Below, one piece after another: positions 7,529 through 15,861 of a DNA stretch of 64,000 bases. Location: positions 124,001 through 188,000 of the forward strand of contig JAEYKI010000029.1 in NCBI GenBank assembly GCA_023408315.1, written 5' to 3'. The first letter of the stretch is position 1. Each line of letters begins with the position of its first letter. Under the pieces are notes generated by a model that was not told the DNA's origin, made no database searches, and was given only the letters and a program-made list of their open reading frames with translations. Source of the stretch: Bacillota bacterium. GTDB taxonomy: Bacteria > Bacillota > Clostridia > Christensenellales > Christensenellaceae. The position numbers were made by a program, and so were the translations under genes.

Positions 7529-8596
7529 ATGAAAACAAAATTGATTGGGACGGCCATTGGCAGCATGCCGTTTGAAGATCCGGATTATGCGGTGCAGGTG
7601 TCGCTCACCAAGATTCCCAATGCGCCCATTTGGCCGCAGCTCCCCAGGCTGGGCGTTCGCGAGCAGATGGAAATACAATACAGCGAAGGCATCCCCAGCG
7701 CGGTAATTGATTACGAAAAAAGCAGGATGTATTTTGATACGTCCGTTGACTATTCCGAATCTTTTGCAGAATTTTATGAAAAATACATGGCTGCAATGGA
7801 CCCGGATGACGGCGACGGAGACTGCTCCAGCATGGCCATCAGCCCGGAATTCTCCAAAGGAATTTACGCGCTGGAAGCCGCGCTTGAGAAATCCGGCAAA
7901 AAACTGCCTTTTGTAAAGGTACAGACCACTGGTCCCTGCAGCGTTGCGCTCACAATTGTGGACGAGAAAAAACGCGCGATTTATTACAACGAGGAATTCC
8001 GCGACGTCATCGTAAAGGCTCTGGCAATGAAATGCCGCTGGCAGATTCAGAAGTTCCAGAAATATGCGGAAAAAGTGATCTGCTTTATAGATGAACCCAT
8101 CCTCTCGGCATTCGGCAGCTCCACCTATGTATCTGTGAAACGAGAGGACGTGGTTGCCATGCTGAATGAAGTGATTGAAGCCGTGCACGCGGACGGCGCG
8201 CTTGCGGGCATTCACTGCTGCGGCAACACGGAATGGAGCATTTTGATTGACGCTGGTGTGGACATTGTAAACTTTGACGCGTTTGAGTTTGGCGAGACAA
8301 TTGCCATGTATGCGGATTCCGTAAAAACGCACCTGGGACGCGGCGGTATGCTGGCATGGGGCGTTGTACCCACTTCCAAGAAAATTCAGGAGCAGACAGT
8401 GGAAACGCTGGAGGCGCAGCTGGAAAAAGTGATGGATAACCTGGCATCCAAAGGAATAGACAAACAGTTGATTCTGGAGCAGGCATTTATTACACCCTCC
8501 TGCGGAACAGGCTCCCTGGAAGTAGCGGATGCGGAACGAGTGTTCCAGCTTCTGTTTGAGCTCTCCGAGAAAATGCGTAAAAAATATAATTTTTAA
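7529..8596 (+). CDS. UroD/MetE-core-like zinc methyltransferase
   Basis: 355-aa barrel protein related to the C-terminal catalytic domain of cobalamin-independent methionine synthase and to UroD-type corrinoid methyltransferases. Candidate zinc ligands match MetE spacing: His229-x-Cys231 (GIHCCGNTEW), Glu253 exactly 24 residues after the His, and Cys325 in TPSCGTG. The MetE N-terminal domain is absent, as in the described 'core-MetE'/folate-independent methionine synthases that take methyl groups from the corrinoid iron-sulfur protein. It lies directly before the CODH/ACS genes. ATG 7529 has AAGGTGG 9 bases upstream. A methyl-CFeSP:homocysteine role is plausible; a substrate-specific corrinoid methyltransferase is the alternative. 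Confidence 0.7.
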   Translation: MKTKLIGTAIGSMPFEDPDYAVQVSLTKIPNAPIWPQLPRLGVREQMEIQYSEGIPSAVIDYEKSRMYFDTSVDYSESFAEFYEKYMAAMDPDDGDGDCSSMAISPEFSKGIYALEAALEKSGKKLPFVKVQTTGPCSVALTIVDEKKRAIYYNEEFRDVIVKALAMKCRWQIQKFQKYAEKVICFIDEPILSAFGSSTYVSVKREDVVAMLNEVIEAVHADGALAGIHCCGNTEWSILIDAGVDIVNFDAFEFGETIAMYADSVKTHLGRGGMLAWGVVPTSKKIQEQTVETLEAQLEKVMDNLASKGIDKQLILEQAFITPSCGTGSLEVADAERVFQLLFELSEKMRKKYNF

Positions 8597-8606
8597 AACT
8601 TAAAAG

Positions 8607-8853
8607 CCTCCCTCTGATAAGGGAGGTAAAGCTCTTTTTTGAGGGCAGCGCCCTCAAAACTCCCGCCAAGGGTCACCTGACCCTTAGTACCCTTTTGTGA
8701 AAAATGCCTTTATGGCATTTTTCGAGGATGGGATAACCGGGGTCCCCAAGATGCCTGCATCTTGGGATGGTTCATAGGGACAATCGTCCCTTTGGCGGAG
8801 TCGGGGTCCCTAAAATCTATGATTTTGGGGTGAAGGCGGGAGGCGGAGCCTCC
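8607..8853. repeat. Intergenic train of eight hairpins upstream of cooC
   Basis: Eight successive near-perfect inverted repeats fill the gap: 8607-8626, 8637-8659, 8668-8685, 8699-8723, 8745-8766, 8776-8791, 8808-8830 and 8839-8853, with stems of 6-10 bp and loops of 2-6 nt. The last parts (AGGGAC-N4-GTCCCTTTGGCGGAG, then GGAGGC-GGA-GCCTCC) are shared with the elements at 17197 and 50915. No reading frame is evident. Some stems may act as terminators or processing sites between the methyltransferase and cooC transcripts. Confidence 0.75.
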
Positions 8854-8886
8854 AAGAGTTCCCAATAAGACATAAAGGATAAAACA

Positions 8887-9660
8887 ATGAAAATAGCAGT
8901 TTCCGGCAAGGGCGGCGTTGGGAAATCAACCATCGCCGCGGCGATTGCCCTTCATATGGCAAAACGCGGACGGGTGTTGGCACTGGACGCTGACCCGGAC
9001 GCGAACCTGGCTTCCGCACTGGGCATCCCTCAGGCGGAGCAGGACAATATGACCACTATAGCGCGTGAGATAGACCTGATTGAAGAACGCACGGGCTCCA
9101 AGGTGAACGAATACGGCCGCGTGTTCAAACTGAACCCGGAAGTATCCGACGTTGCGGACAAATATGCTTACGCCAAGGACGGGGTCTCCCTGCTGGTGTT
9201 GGGCGCAATCCAGAGCGGAGGCGGCGGGTGCGCCTGCGCGGAAAGCACTTTTTTGCGCGCGCTGGTAACCGACCTTGTACTGTATAAGAACGAAACGCTG
9301 ATCATGGATATGGAGGCGGGCATTGAGCACCTGGGCCGGGCAACTTCCCGCGGCGTTGACCTGATGATTGTGGTGGTGGAACCGGGAAAACGTTCCATTG
9401 ACTGCGCGCACACAGTGAAACGTATGGCGGGCGAGATTGGCCTTACAAAAGTGGCGTATGTGGGCAACAAAGTGGCAACGCCCGAGGACGAAGCGTATAT
9501 CCGCGAATCGCTTGCCGGTGAAGAAATTTTGACCATCATACCCTATTCCAACACCCTGCGCGGCGCGGATCGTGACGGCGTATCTGTTGCGGATGTGCTG
9601 GATGATGAACTGAGAGCAAGATTTGGCGAGCTGTTTGCCAAGATAGAGGGCCTGCTATGA
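8887..9660 (+). CDS. cooC: CooC-type nickel-insertion ATPase (first copy)
   Basis: 257-aa MinD/SIMIBI-class ATPase that assists nickel insertion into CO dehydrogenase or acetyl-CoA synthase (CooC/AcsF). The deviant Walker A KGGVGKST is near the N-terminus, DADPDANLA follows, and the CooC-specific Ni-binding Cys-x-Cys is at Cys115-Ala-Cys117 (GGGGCACAE), which bridges the dimer in characterised CooC. Its ATGA end overlaps the next cooC by 4 bp, so the two are translationally coupled. AAAGGAT lies upstream of ATG. Confidence 0.9.
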   Translation: MKIAVSGKGGVGKSTIAAAIALHMAKRGRVLALDADPDANLASALGIPQAEQDNMTTIAREIDLIEERTGSKVNEYGRVFKLNPEVSDVADKYAYAKDGVSLLVLGAIQSGGGGCACAESTFLRALVTDLVLYKNETLIMDMEAGIEHLGRATSRGVDLMIVVVEPGKRSIDCAHTVKRMAGEIGLTKVAYVGNKVATPEDEAYIRESLAGEEILTIIPYSNTLRGADRDGVSVADVLDDELRARFGELFAKIEGLL

Positions 9661-10412
9661 GCTATATGATTGCCATAACGGGCAAGGGCGGGGTTGGCAA
9701 AACAACCATATCCAGCCTGCTGGTGCGCGCTTTGATTCAGAACGGAAAGAAACCGGTGCTGGCCATTGACGCGGATCCAAACAGCTGCCTGGATGCCGCC
9801 CTGGGTGTAACCGTGACTAAGACCGTGGGCGGCGCCCGCGAAGAGGTGCGGGACGAGGCGCAAAAAGGGCTTGCGGCGGGCATATCCAAACAGCAATTTT
9901 TGCAGATGAAAATTGAGGAGAGCCTGGTGGAATCAGAAGGGTTTGACCTGATCTCGATGGGCAGGCCGGAAGGCGCGGGTTGCTATTGCTACGCGAACAA
10001 TGTTTTAAAAGCCGTAATCTCCCAGATTTCCGGCCAGTATCCCTATGTGGTGCTGGACAACGAGGCTGGGCTTGAAAACCTTTCGCGCAGAATTGTGCAG
10101 AGCGTTAATATGCTGGTGCTGGTCTCGGACGCTTCCAACGCGGGGCTCCAAACCCTGGTGCGGCTGCACGCGCTGGCGGAGGAAATGAACATTCAGTATA
10201 GCAAGCTGCTGCTGGTGGTGAACCGCCTGCGGGGAGATAAGTTACCCGAGAGGCTTGCGGAAATAAAAGAACAAACGGGTGCGCATGCCGTAATTGGAAT
10301 ACCGGACGATCACGAGCTGGCCGCATTCGCAGAGGAGAACAGGAGTTTTATGCAACTGCCCGCGAACAACAAGACGCTTGAGCTAATTAACGGGATTGTT
10401 GCTGAGATATAG
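9657..10412 (+). CDS. cooC: CooC-type nickel-insertion ATPase (second copy)
   Basis: 251-aa paralogue of the preceding protein, with Walker A KGGVGKTT, DADPNSCLD, and the nickel-site motif Cys109-Tyr-Cys111 in GAGCYCYANN. The start overlaps the first cooC by 4 bases (ATGA). Two tandem copies suggest separate clients, for example CODH cluster C and ACS cluster A, but sequence alone does not assign which is which. It is followed 24 bp later by acsA. Confidence 0.9.
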   Translation: MSYMIAITGKGGVGKTTISSLLVRALIQNGKKPVLAIDADPNSCLDAALGVTVTKTVGGAREEVRDEAQKGLAAGISKQQFLQMKIEESLVESEGFDLISMGRPEGAGCYCYANNVLKAVISQISGQYPYVVLDNEAGLENLSRRIVQSVNMLVLVSDASNAGLQTLVRLHALAEEMNIQYSKLLLVVNRLRGDKLPERLAEIKEQTGAHAVIGIPDDHELAAFAEENRSFMQLPANNKTLELINGIVAEI

Positions 10413-10436
10413 ACATCTTAATATAGGAGAAATCTG

Positions 10437-12386
10437 ATGGCAAACGAAATTCTGGACATGAAGTCGAGAGTAAGCGACCAGGCGTCGCTTGAAATGCTTG
10501 AAAAAGCCGGACAGGATTGCGTGGACACTTGCTTTGACCGTATGGATACACAAAAAAACCAGTGCGGTTTTGGAAAAAGCGGCGTCTGCTGCAAGATCTG
10601 CCATATGGGCCCCTGCCGGATCACGCCAAAAGCCCCAAGGGGCATTTGCGGCGCCGATGCGGACACCATAGTGGCAAGAAACTTTTTGCGTGAAGTTGCG
10701 GGCGGCACTTCTTCGCACTCGGACCACGGCAGGCATCTTGTATTAAAACTGAAACAGATCGCCCTGGGCCAGGGACACGGCTTTGCAATCAAGGACGAAA
10801 AAGCTTTGATCCGCACAGCCAAATTGTATGAAATAGAAACCGAAGACAGAAGCGTGAACGACATTGCGCTTGATCTTGCAAACCTGTTTTTGGAAGAATA
10901 CAGGAGCCAGGAAGAGCCGCTGAAAACACTTAAGCTGGCGCCCGCAAAAAGGCAGAAGGTTTGGGAGAATTACGAAATCAAGCCCCTTGGGATTGACCGT
11001 ATGGTGGTTGAAGCCATGCACCGCACCCATATGGGCGTGGACCACAGCTATGAGAACGTTTTGATGCATGCGTTCCGCACCTCCCTTGCCAACGGTTGGG
11101 GCGGTTCGCGCATTGCTTCCATGGTTTCGGATATCCTGTTTGGTACGCCCGAGCCGCTGAAAACGGAAGCGAACCTGGGCGTTTTGCAGGCGGATACGGT
11201 AAACATTGTAATCCACGGGCATGAACCCGCTTTATCCGAGATGCTGACCGTTGCGGTGGGCGACCCTGAAATAAAGGAATACGCAAAAGCCGCCGGAGCT
11301 GCGGGCGTAACGCTGGCAGGCATCTGCTGCACGGCAAACGAGATATTGATGCGCCACGGCGTACCCGTTGCGGGCAACATGCTCCAGCAGGAGCTGGCGG
11401 TTGTAACCGGCGCAGTGGAGATGATGGTTATAGACGTGCAGTGCTGCATGCCCAGCCTGCCGAGTGTGGCAAGGAACTATCATACGGAGATCGTCTCCAC
11501 CATCGACATCGCCAAAACGCTGGGCGCGACCCATATGCAGTTTGACGAGGAAAACCCCATTGAATCCGCCAAGAACATTATTAAACGCGCAATAGACAAT
11601 TTTAAGAACCGGGACGCTTCCAAGGTGAAGATTCCCAGCGCGAAGCAGCCCATGGTTGCCGGATTCAGCGTGGACGCCATCAAGCACATGCTGGGCGGAC
11701 GCTACCGCGCTACATTCCGCCCCTTGAACGACGCGATTATGCAGAACCGTATATTTGGCGTGGTGGGCATTGTGGGATGCAACAACCCCAAGCAGAAAAC
11801 GGACGAATATACAAATATATTGACAAAAGAGCTCATCGCGCGCAACGTGCTGGTGCTCAAAACCGGCTGCGCGGCAATCGCCTCCGGCAAGGCCGGGATG
11901 CTGAAGCCCGAGATTGGTATTGAAATGGCGGGCGAAGGCCTGCGCGAGATTTGTGAAGCGGTTGGCATTCCGCCGGTGCTGCATATGGGCAGCTGCGTGG
12001 ACAACACCAGGATACTGGAAGCCGCAACCGAGATTGTGCGGGAAGGCGGCCTGGGAGACGACCTGGCCGGGCTTCCGGCGGTGGGCGTGGCACCCGAATG
12101 GATGAGCGAGAAGGCCATTGCCATCGGCTGCTATTTTGTGGCCTCCGGCGTGGACGTTGTGCTGGGCAATCCTTTCTATACTTCAGGTTCCCAAAACGTA
12201 ACAAAATTTTTGTTTGAGGAGACCAAAGACAAGTTCGGCGGTTCCTTCCATCTCTGCGAAGACCCGCATCAGGCGGTGGAGGTGATCATGGGCATTTTGA
12301 ATGATGCGCGTGAGAAATTGGGAATCAATAAAAAAGCAGAACGTAAACTGCTTGACATGAAGGATAGGAGGGAAGCCGATGTCTAA
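10437..12386 (+). CDS. acsA: Ni-Fe carbon monoxide dehydrogenase catalytic subunit
   Basis: 649-aa CODH (AcsA/CooS) that reduces CO2 to CO for acetyl-CoA synthesis or oxidises CO. The N-terminal cysteines for clusters D and B follow the family spacing Cx7CCx2Cx4C (starting NQCGFGKSGVCCKICHMGPC). Cluster C ligands are recognisable: His in HGHEPAL, then cysteines in GICCTANE, DVQCCMPS, VGCNNPK, KTGCAA and GSCVDN. AGGAG precedes the ATG. The stop overlaps acsB by 8 bp, consistent with a stoichiometric CODH/ACS complex. Electron transfer is to ferredoxin in this family. Confidence 0.96.
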   Translation: MANEILDMKSRVSDQASLEMLEKAGQDCVDTCFDRMDTQKNQCGFGKSGVCCKICHMGPCRITPKAPRGICGADADTIVARNFLREVAGGTSSHSDHGRHLVLKLKQIALGQGHGFAIKDEKALIRTAKLYEIETEDRSVNDIALDLANLFLEEYRSQEEPLKTLKLAPAKRQKVWENYEIKPLGIDRMVVEAMHRTHMGVDHSYENVLMHAFRTSLANGWGGSRIASMVSDILFGTPEPLKTEANLGVLQADTVNIVIHGHEPALSEMLTVAVGDPEIKEYAKAAGAAGVTLAGICCTANEILMRHGVPVAGNMLQQELAVVTGAVEMMVIDVQCCMPSLPSVARNYHTEIVSTIDIAKTLGATHMQFDEENPIESAKNIIKRAIDNFKNRDASKVKIPSAKQPMVAGFSVDAIKHMLGGRYRATFRPLNDAIMQNRIFGVVGIVGCNNPKQKTDEYTNILTKELIARNVLVLKTGCAAIASGKAGMLKPEIGIEMAGEGLREICEAVGIPPVLHMGSCVDNTRILEAATEIVREGGLGDDLAGLPAVGVAPEWMSEKAIAIGCYFVASGVDVVLGNPFYTSGSQNVTKFLFEETKDKFGGSFHLCEDPHQAVEVIMGILNDAREKLGINKKAERKLLDMKDRREADV

Positions 12387-15300
12387 GCTGATAGCAACAA
12401 GCGCGATTGACGGCGCTGTGGAATGGGTCATCAAGGCCGAGGCTATGCTTGAAAGAGCAATAGCCGAGAAAGGCGGGGATTGCCCGGCAGCATTCCCCAC
12501 AACCAACTACTACCTGCCGGTGATTTATTCCTTTACCGGAAAGAAAGTACAAACACTGGCCGATATGAAGGATATATTAAGGGAAGCGCGCGAACTGCTT
12601 CCCGCGCGTCCGTCGAACGACGTGTGGCTGCCGTATTTGGGCAACACGCTGGACGCGGGTGTGGCGACGCTGTTTGCCTGCGAGATTATTGAAGCGTGCA
12701 AATACGTGATCGGCCCGAATCCCGTGGAGGGAATCTGGCTGGGCGCCGCCAGCGACGTAATCATGCGCGAGCGCGGCATAGAGTTTGTGGACGGCACAGC
12801 CCCCGGATTCGCGGCCATTACAGGCGCTGCGCCGGACAACGCAACCGCGGTGAAGATTGCGAAGGAATTGCAGCAGAAAAACCTGTACATATTTATGGGT
12901 GGCAGCACCAATGGCAAACAGTTTGCGGAGCAGCTTGCGGAAGAAGGCGTTCAGCTTGGGTGGGAAACCCGCCTGGTGCCCTTTGGCAGCGATGTATCCG
13001 CGCTGATCTACGCGCTTGGGTTTGCGAACCGCGCGGCGCTTTCTTTCGGCGGCGTGCAGCCGGGCGATTATACAAGAAACCTGCAATACAATAAAAACCG
13101 TATTTTTGCGTTCGTCCTCGCGTTTGGCGAGGTGACGCCTGATAAATACGCCGTGGCTGCCGGAGCCATCAACTACGGCTTCCCGGTTATAGCCGATACC
13201 GCTATCCCGCAGATTCTGCCCACGGGCATATGCACATACGAGCACGTGGTTTCAAGCGTTCCCTACGACCAGATGGTGGAGCGGGCGCTGGAAGTGCGCG
13301 GCTGCAAGATTAAGGTAACGCACGTCCCCGTGCCTGTTGCGTACGGCCCCGCGTTTGAGGGCGAGCGCATCCGCAAGGAAAATGTGCATGTGGAATTTGG
13401 CGGAAACAAATCCTCTGCGTTTGAGTTTGTGACCAGCGTAGACCCTGGTAGCATCAACGACGGCGAAATTGAGGTCATCGGCAAGGAAATAGACGAAGTT
13501 GCTCCCGGCACGGTTCTTCCGCTTGCAATCTGGGTGGAAGTTGCGGGCCGCAAAATGCAGCCAGATTTTGAACCCATCCTGGAGCGCCAGATACACCATT
13601 TGGTGAACGGCGCGGAAGGAATCTGGCACATGGGCCAGAGGGATATTGTTTGGACGCGCGTTTCCAAGGACGGCTTTGCCAAGGGCCTGCGCCTGAAGCA
13701 CTACGGCGAGATATTGCACGCGCGGTTTTTGGCGGACTACCCCGCGATTGTGGACAAAGTAAAAGTAACCCTGGTGACAGACCCGGAAGAAGTGGAAAAA
13801 CGGCTTGCCGTTGCCCGCAAGGTATACGATGAGCGTAACCGCCGGCTGGAAGCCATGACGGACGAATCTGTGGACCTGTTCTATTCCTGCACGCTATGCC
13901 AGAGCTTTGCGCCCAACCATGTATGCGTGATCACCCCCGAACGTTTGGGCCTGTGCGGCGCGTATAACTGGCTGGACGGCAAGGCTGCCTATGAGATTGA
14001 TGAAACAGGCCCCAACCAGCCGGTGGCCAAAGGAGAGTGCCTGGACCCGGTAAAAGGCGTATGGCAGGGCGTAAATGATTTTGTGTATACCAACAGCCAT
14101 AAAACAATAGACGCGTTTTGCGCGTATTCCATTATGGACCGCCCCATGACAAGCTGCGGCTGCTTTGAAGCCATTGTGGCCTACGTGCCCGAGTGCAATG
14201 GCGTGATGATCGTAAACCGCGAATTTTTGGGCGATACCCCGGTTGGAATGACATTCTCCTCCCTGGCCGGAAACGTGGGCGGCGGACAGCAGACTCCCGG
14301 ATTCATCGGCGTCGGGAAGGTGTTCCTGTCCTCCCGCAAGTTCCTTTCCTCTGAGGGCGGGTTCAAGCGCATTGTATGGATGCCCAAGGAATTAAAAGAC
14401 CAACTGCACGGCGACCTGGACCGCCGTTTCGGCGAGGCCGGCATGGAAAACTGGGAAGAGCTTGTGGCGGACGAGACGATTGCCTCCACGGCGGACGACG
14501 TGCGCGCTTATATGGAAAAAATCAGCCATCCGGCCTTGGGCCTGGACGATATGACCAATTATGTGCAGCAGGATACCGATACGCCGGTTGTGCATACTGC
14601 GCAGGCAGCGGCCGAGGAAGTAAAACCTGTTGCGGAAGAAAAACCCGCGGAAGCGCCCGCACAGGTATCCGCAGTGGATATGGAAGCCCTCCGCGCACAA
14701 CTGGCAGCGGAGATTCGCGAATCTGTTACCAAGGAAGTTGTGGGCAGCATTATAGACGTGCTGGCGCAGAAGTTTTTGGGCCAATCCCTGGCGCCGCAGG
14801 CAGCTGGAACCGCACCTGCAGCCCCGGCTGCAAAGGCGGAGCCCAAAGGCCCGCTGGCTTTTGAGCGCTTGGCGCAGGTAAAAGCATTCCCCATCCCCAA
14901 AGAAAGATGCGAGAGTCCCGTTTGGACGGTGAAGCTGGGCAATTTGAAATCGGAAGGCGGAACCCGGGGCAAGACCTATACGGTCGGCGGGCACACCTGC
15001 ATGCCCTTCCACCTGTGGGAAGGCGAAATGGGGAGCCGCCCGCTGGTTGCAATGGAAGTGTTCGACCGCGTGAGCGAAAAATATCCGCAGGTACTGCGCG
15101 ACCTGTTTGGAGACCTGTTAAACGATCCGGCGCAGATGGCGAAGGTGTGCGTGGAGAAATACGGCGCGGACCTGATCAGCGTCCGCCTGGACGGCACGCA
15201 CCCGGAGCGGGGCAATTATTCGGCGGAACAGGCGCTGGAACTGGTGAAAAAAGTGCTGGCCGCTGTGGATGTACCCCTGATTATTACCGGACACAACCAT

Positions 15301-15861
15301 TTTGACAAGAATAACGAAGTGCTGAAAGCCATTGCGCAGGGCTGCGAAGGCGAAAACCTCCTCCTCAACTGGGTGGAGCAGGACAATTACCGCACCATTG
15401 CCAGCGCCGCCATTGGTTACGGGCATACGTTGGTGGCGCAGTCTCCCATTGACGTGAACATTGGCAAACAATTAAACATACTGCTGACCAACATGGATCT
15501 GAAGACAGAAAAGATTATTATGGACCCCATGACAAGTTCCATTGGCTACGGCGTTGAGTATACGTATTCCGTCATGGAGCGCATCCGCTTTACAGCCCTG
15601 AACGGCGACGCCATGCTTTGCGCGCCCCTGCTGGTGAACCCCGGATTTGAATGCGCCAAGGCCAAGGAATACAAGGCGCCGGAGGAGAGCTTCCCGCTGT
15701 GGGGCGATATCCAGAAACGCGCAATGAACTGGGAACTTTCCACGGCTGTCAGCCTGCTGTACGCGGGAGCCGACATACTGATCATGTATCACCCCGAAGC
15801 GATGATGCAGGTAAAGAAAACGATACTGAAACTCATGGATAGGAACGGGGGGACAAAATAA
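12379..15861 (+). CDS. acsB: Acetyl-CoA synthase fused to corrinoid iron-sulfur protein small subunit (AcsB-AcsD)
   Basis: 1160-aa fusion. Residues 1 to about 735 are full-length bacterial AcsB, which joins CO, a methyl group and CoA. Cluster A ligands fit exactly: Cys504, 507, 516 and 526 for the [4Fe-4S], and the Cys593-Gly594-Cys595 motif for the distal Ni. Residues about 740-845 form an Ala/Pro/Glu-rich linker containing one predicted helical stretch (about 770-805). Residues about 850-1160 are the TIM-barrel AcsD subunit (GKTYTVGGHTCMPFHLWEG, then VRLDGTHPERG, DPMTSSIGYG). These are separate genes in Moorella. No stop or frameshift occurs in the linker. It overlaps acsA by 8 bp and acsC by one base. 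No separate acsD is present in the window. Confidence 0.93.
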   Translation: MSKLIATSAIDGAVEWVIKAEAMLERAIAEKGGDCPAAFPTTNYYLPVIYSFTGKKVQTLADMKDILREARELLPARPSNDVWLPYLGNTLDAGVATLFACEIIEACKYVIGPNPVEGIWLGAASDVIMRERGIEFVDGTAPGFAAITGAAPDNATAVKIAKELQQKNLYIFMGGSTNGKQFAEQLAEEGVQLGWETRLVPFGSDVSALIYALGFANRAALSFGGVQPGDYTRNLQYNKNRIFAFVLAFGEVTPDKYAVAAGAINYGFPVIADTAIPQILPTGICTYEHVVSSVPYDQMVERALEVRGCKIKVTHVPVPVAYGPAFEGERIRKENVHVEFGGNKSSAFEFVTSVDPGSINDGEIEVIGKEIDEVAPGTVLPLAIWVEVAGRKMQPDFEPILERQIHHLVNGAEGIWHMGQRDIVWTRVSKDGFAKGLRLKHYGEILHARFLADYPAIVDKVKVTLVTDPEEVEKRLAVARKVYDERNRRLEAMTDESVDLFYSCTLCQSFAPNHVCVITPERLGLCGAYNWLDGKAAYEIDETGPNQPVAKGECLDPVKGVWQGVNDFVYTNSHKTIDAFCAYSIMDRPMTSCGCFEAIVAYVPECNGVMIVNREFLGDTPVGMTFSSLAGNVGGGQQTPGFIGVGKVFLSSRKFLSSEGGFKRIVWMPKELKDQLHGDLDRRFGEAGMENWEELVADETIASTADDVRAYMEKISHPALGLDDMTNYVQQDTDTPVVHTAQAAAEEVKPVAEEKPAEAPAQVSAVDMEALRAQLAAEIRESVTKEVVGSIIDVLAQKFLGQSLAPQAAGTAPAAPAAKAEPKGPLAFERLAQVKAFPIPKERCESPVWTVKLGNLKSEGGTRGKTYTVGGHTCMPFHLWEGEMGSRPLVAMEVFDRVSEKYPQVLRDLFGDLLNDPAQMAKVCVEKYGADLISVRLDGTHPERGNYSAEQALELVKKVLAAVDVPLIITGHNHFDKNNEVLKAIAQGCEGENLLLNWVEQDNYRTIASAAIGYGHTLVAQSPIDVNIGKQLNILLTNMDLKTEKIIMDPMTSSIGYGVEYTYSVMERIRFTALNGDAMLCAPLLVNPGFECAKAKEYKAPEESFPLWGDIQKRAMNWELSTAVSLLYAGADILIMYHPEAMMQVKKTILKLMDRNGGTK

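Noticed and set aside
8607..8853. CRISPR array
   Set aside because: The repeated units are unequal hairpins without constant repeat/spacer length, and no cas gene is nearby.
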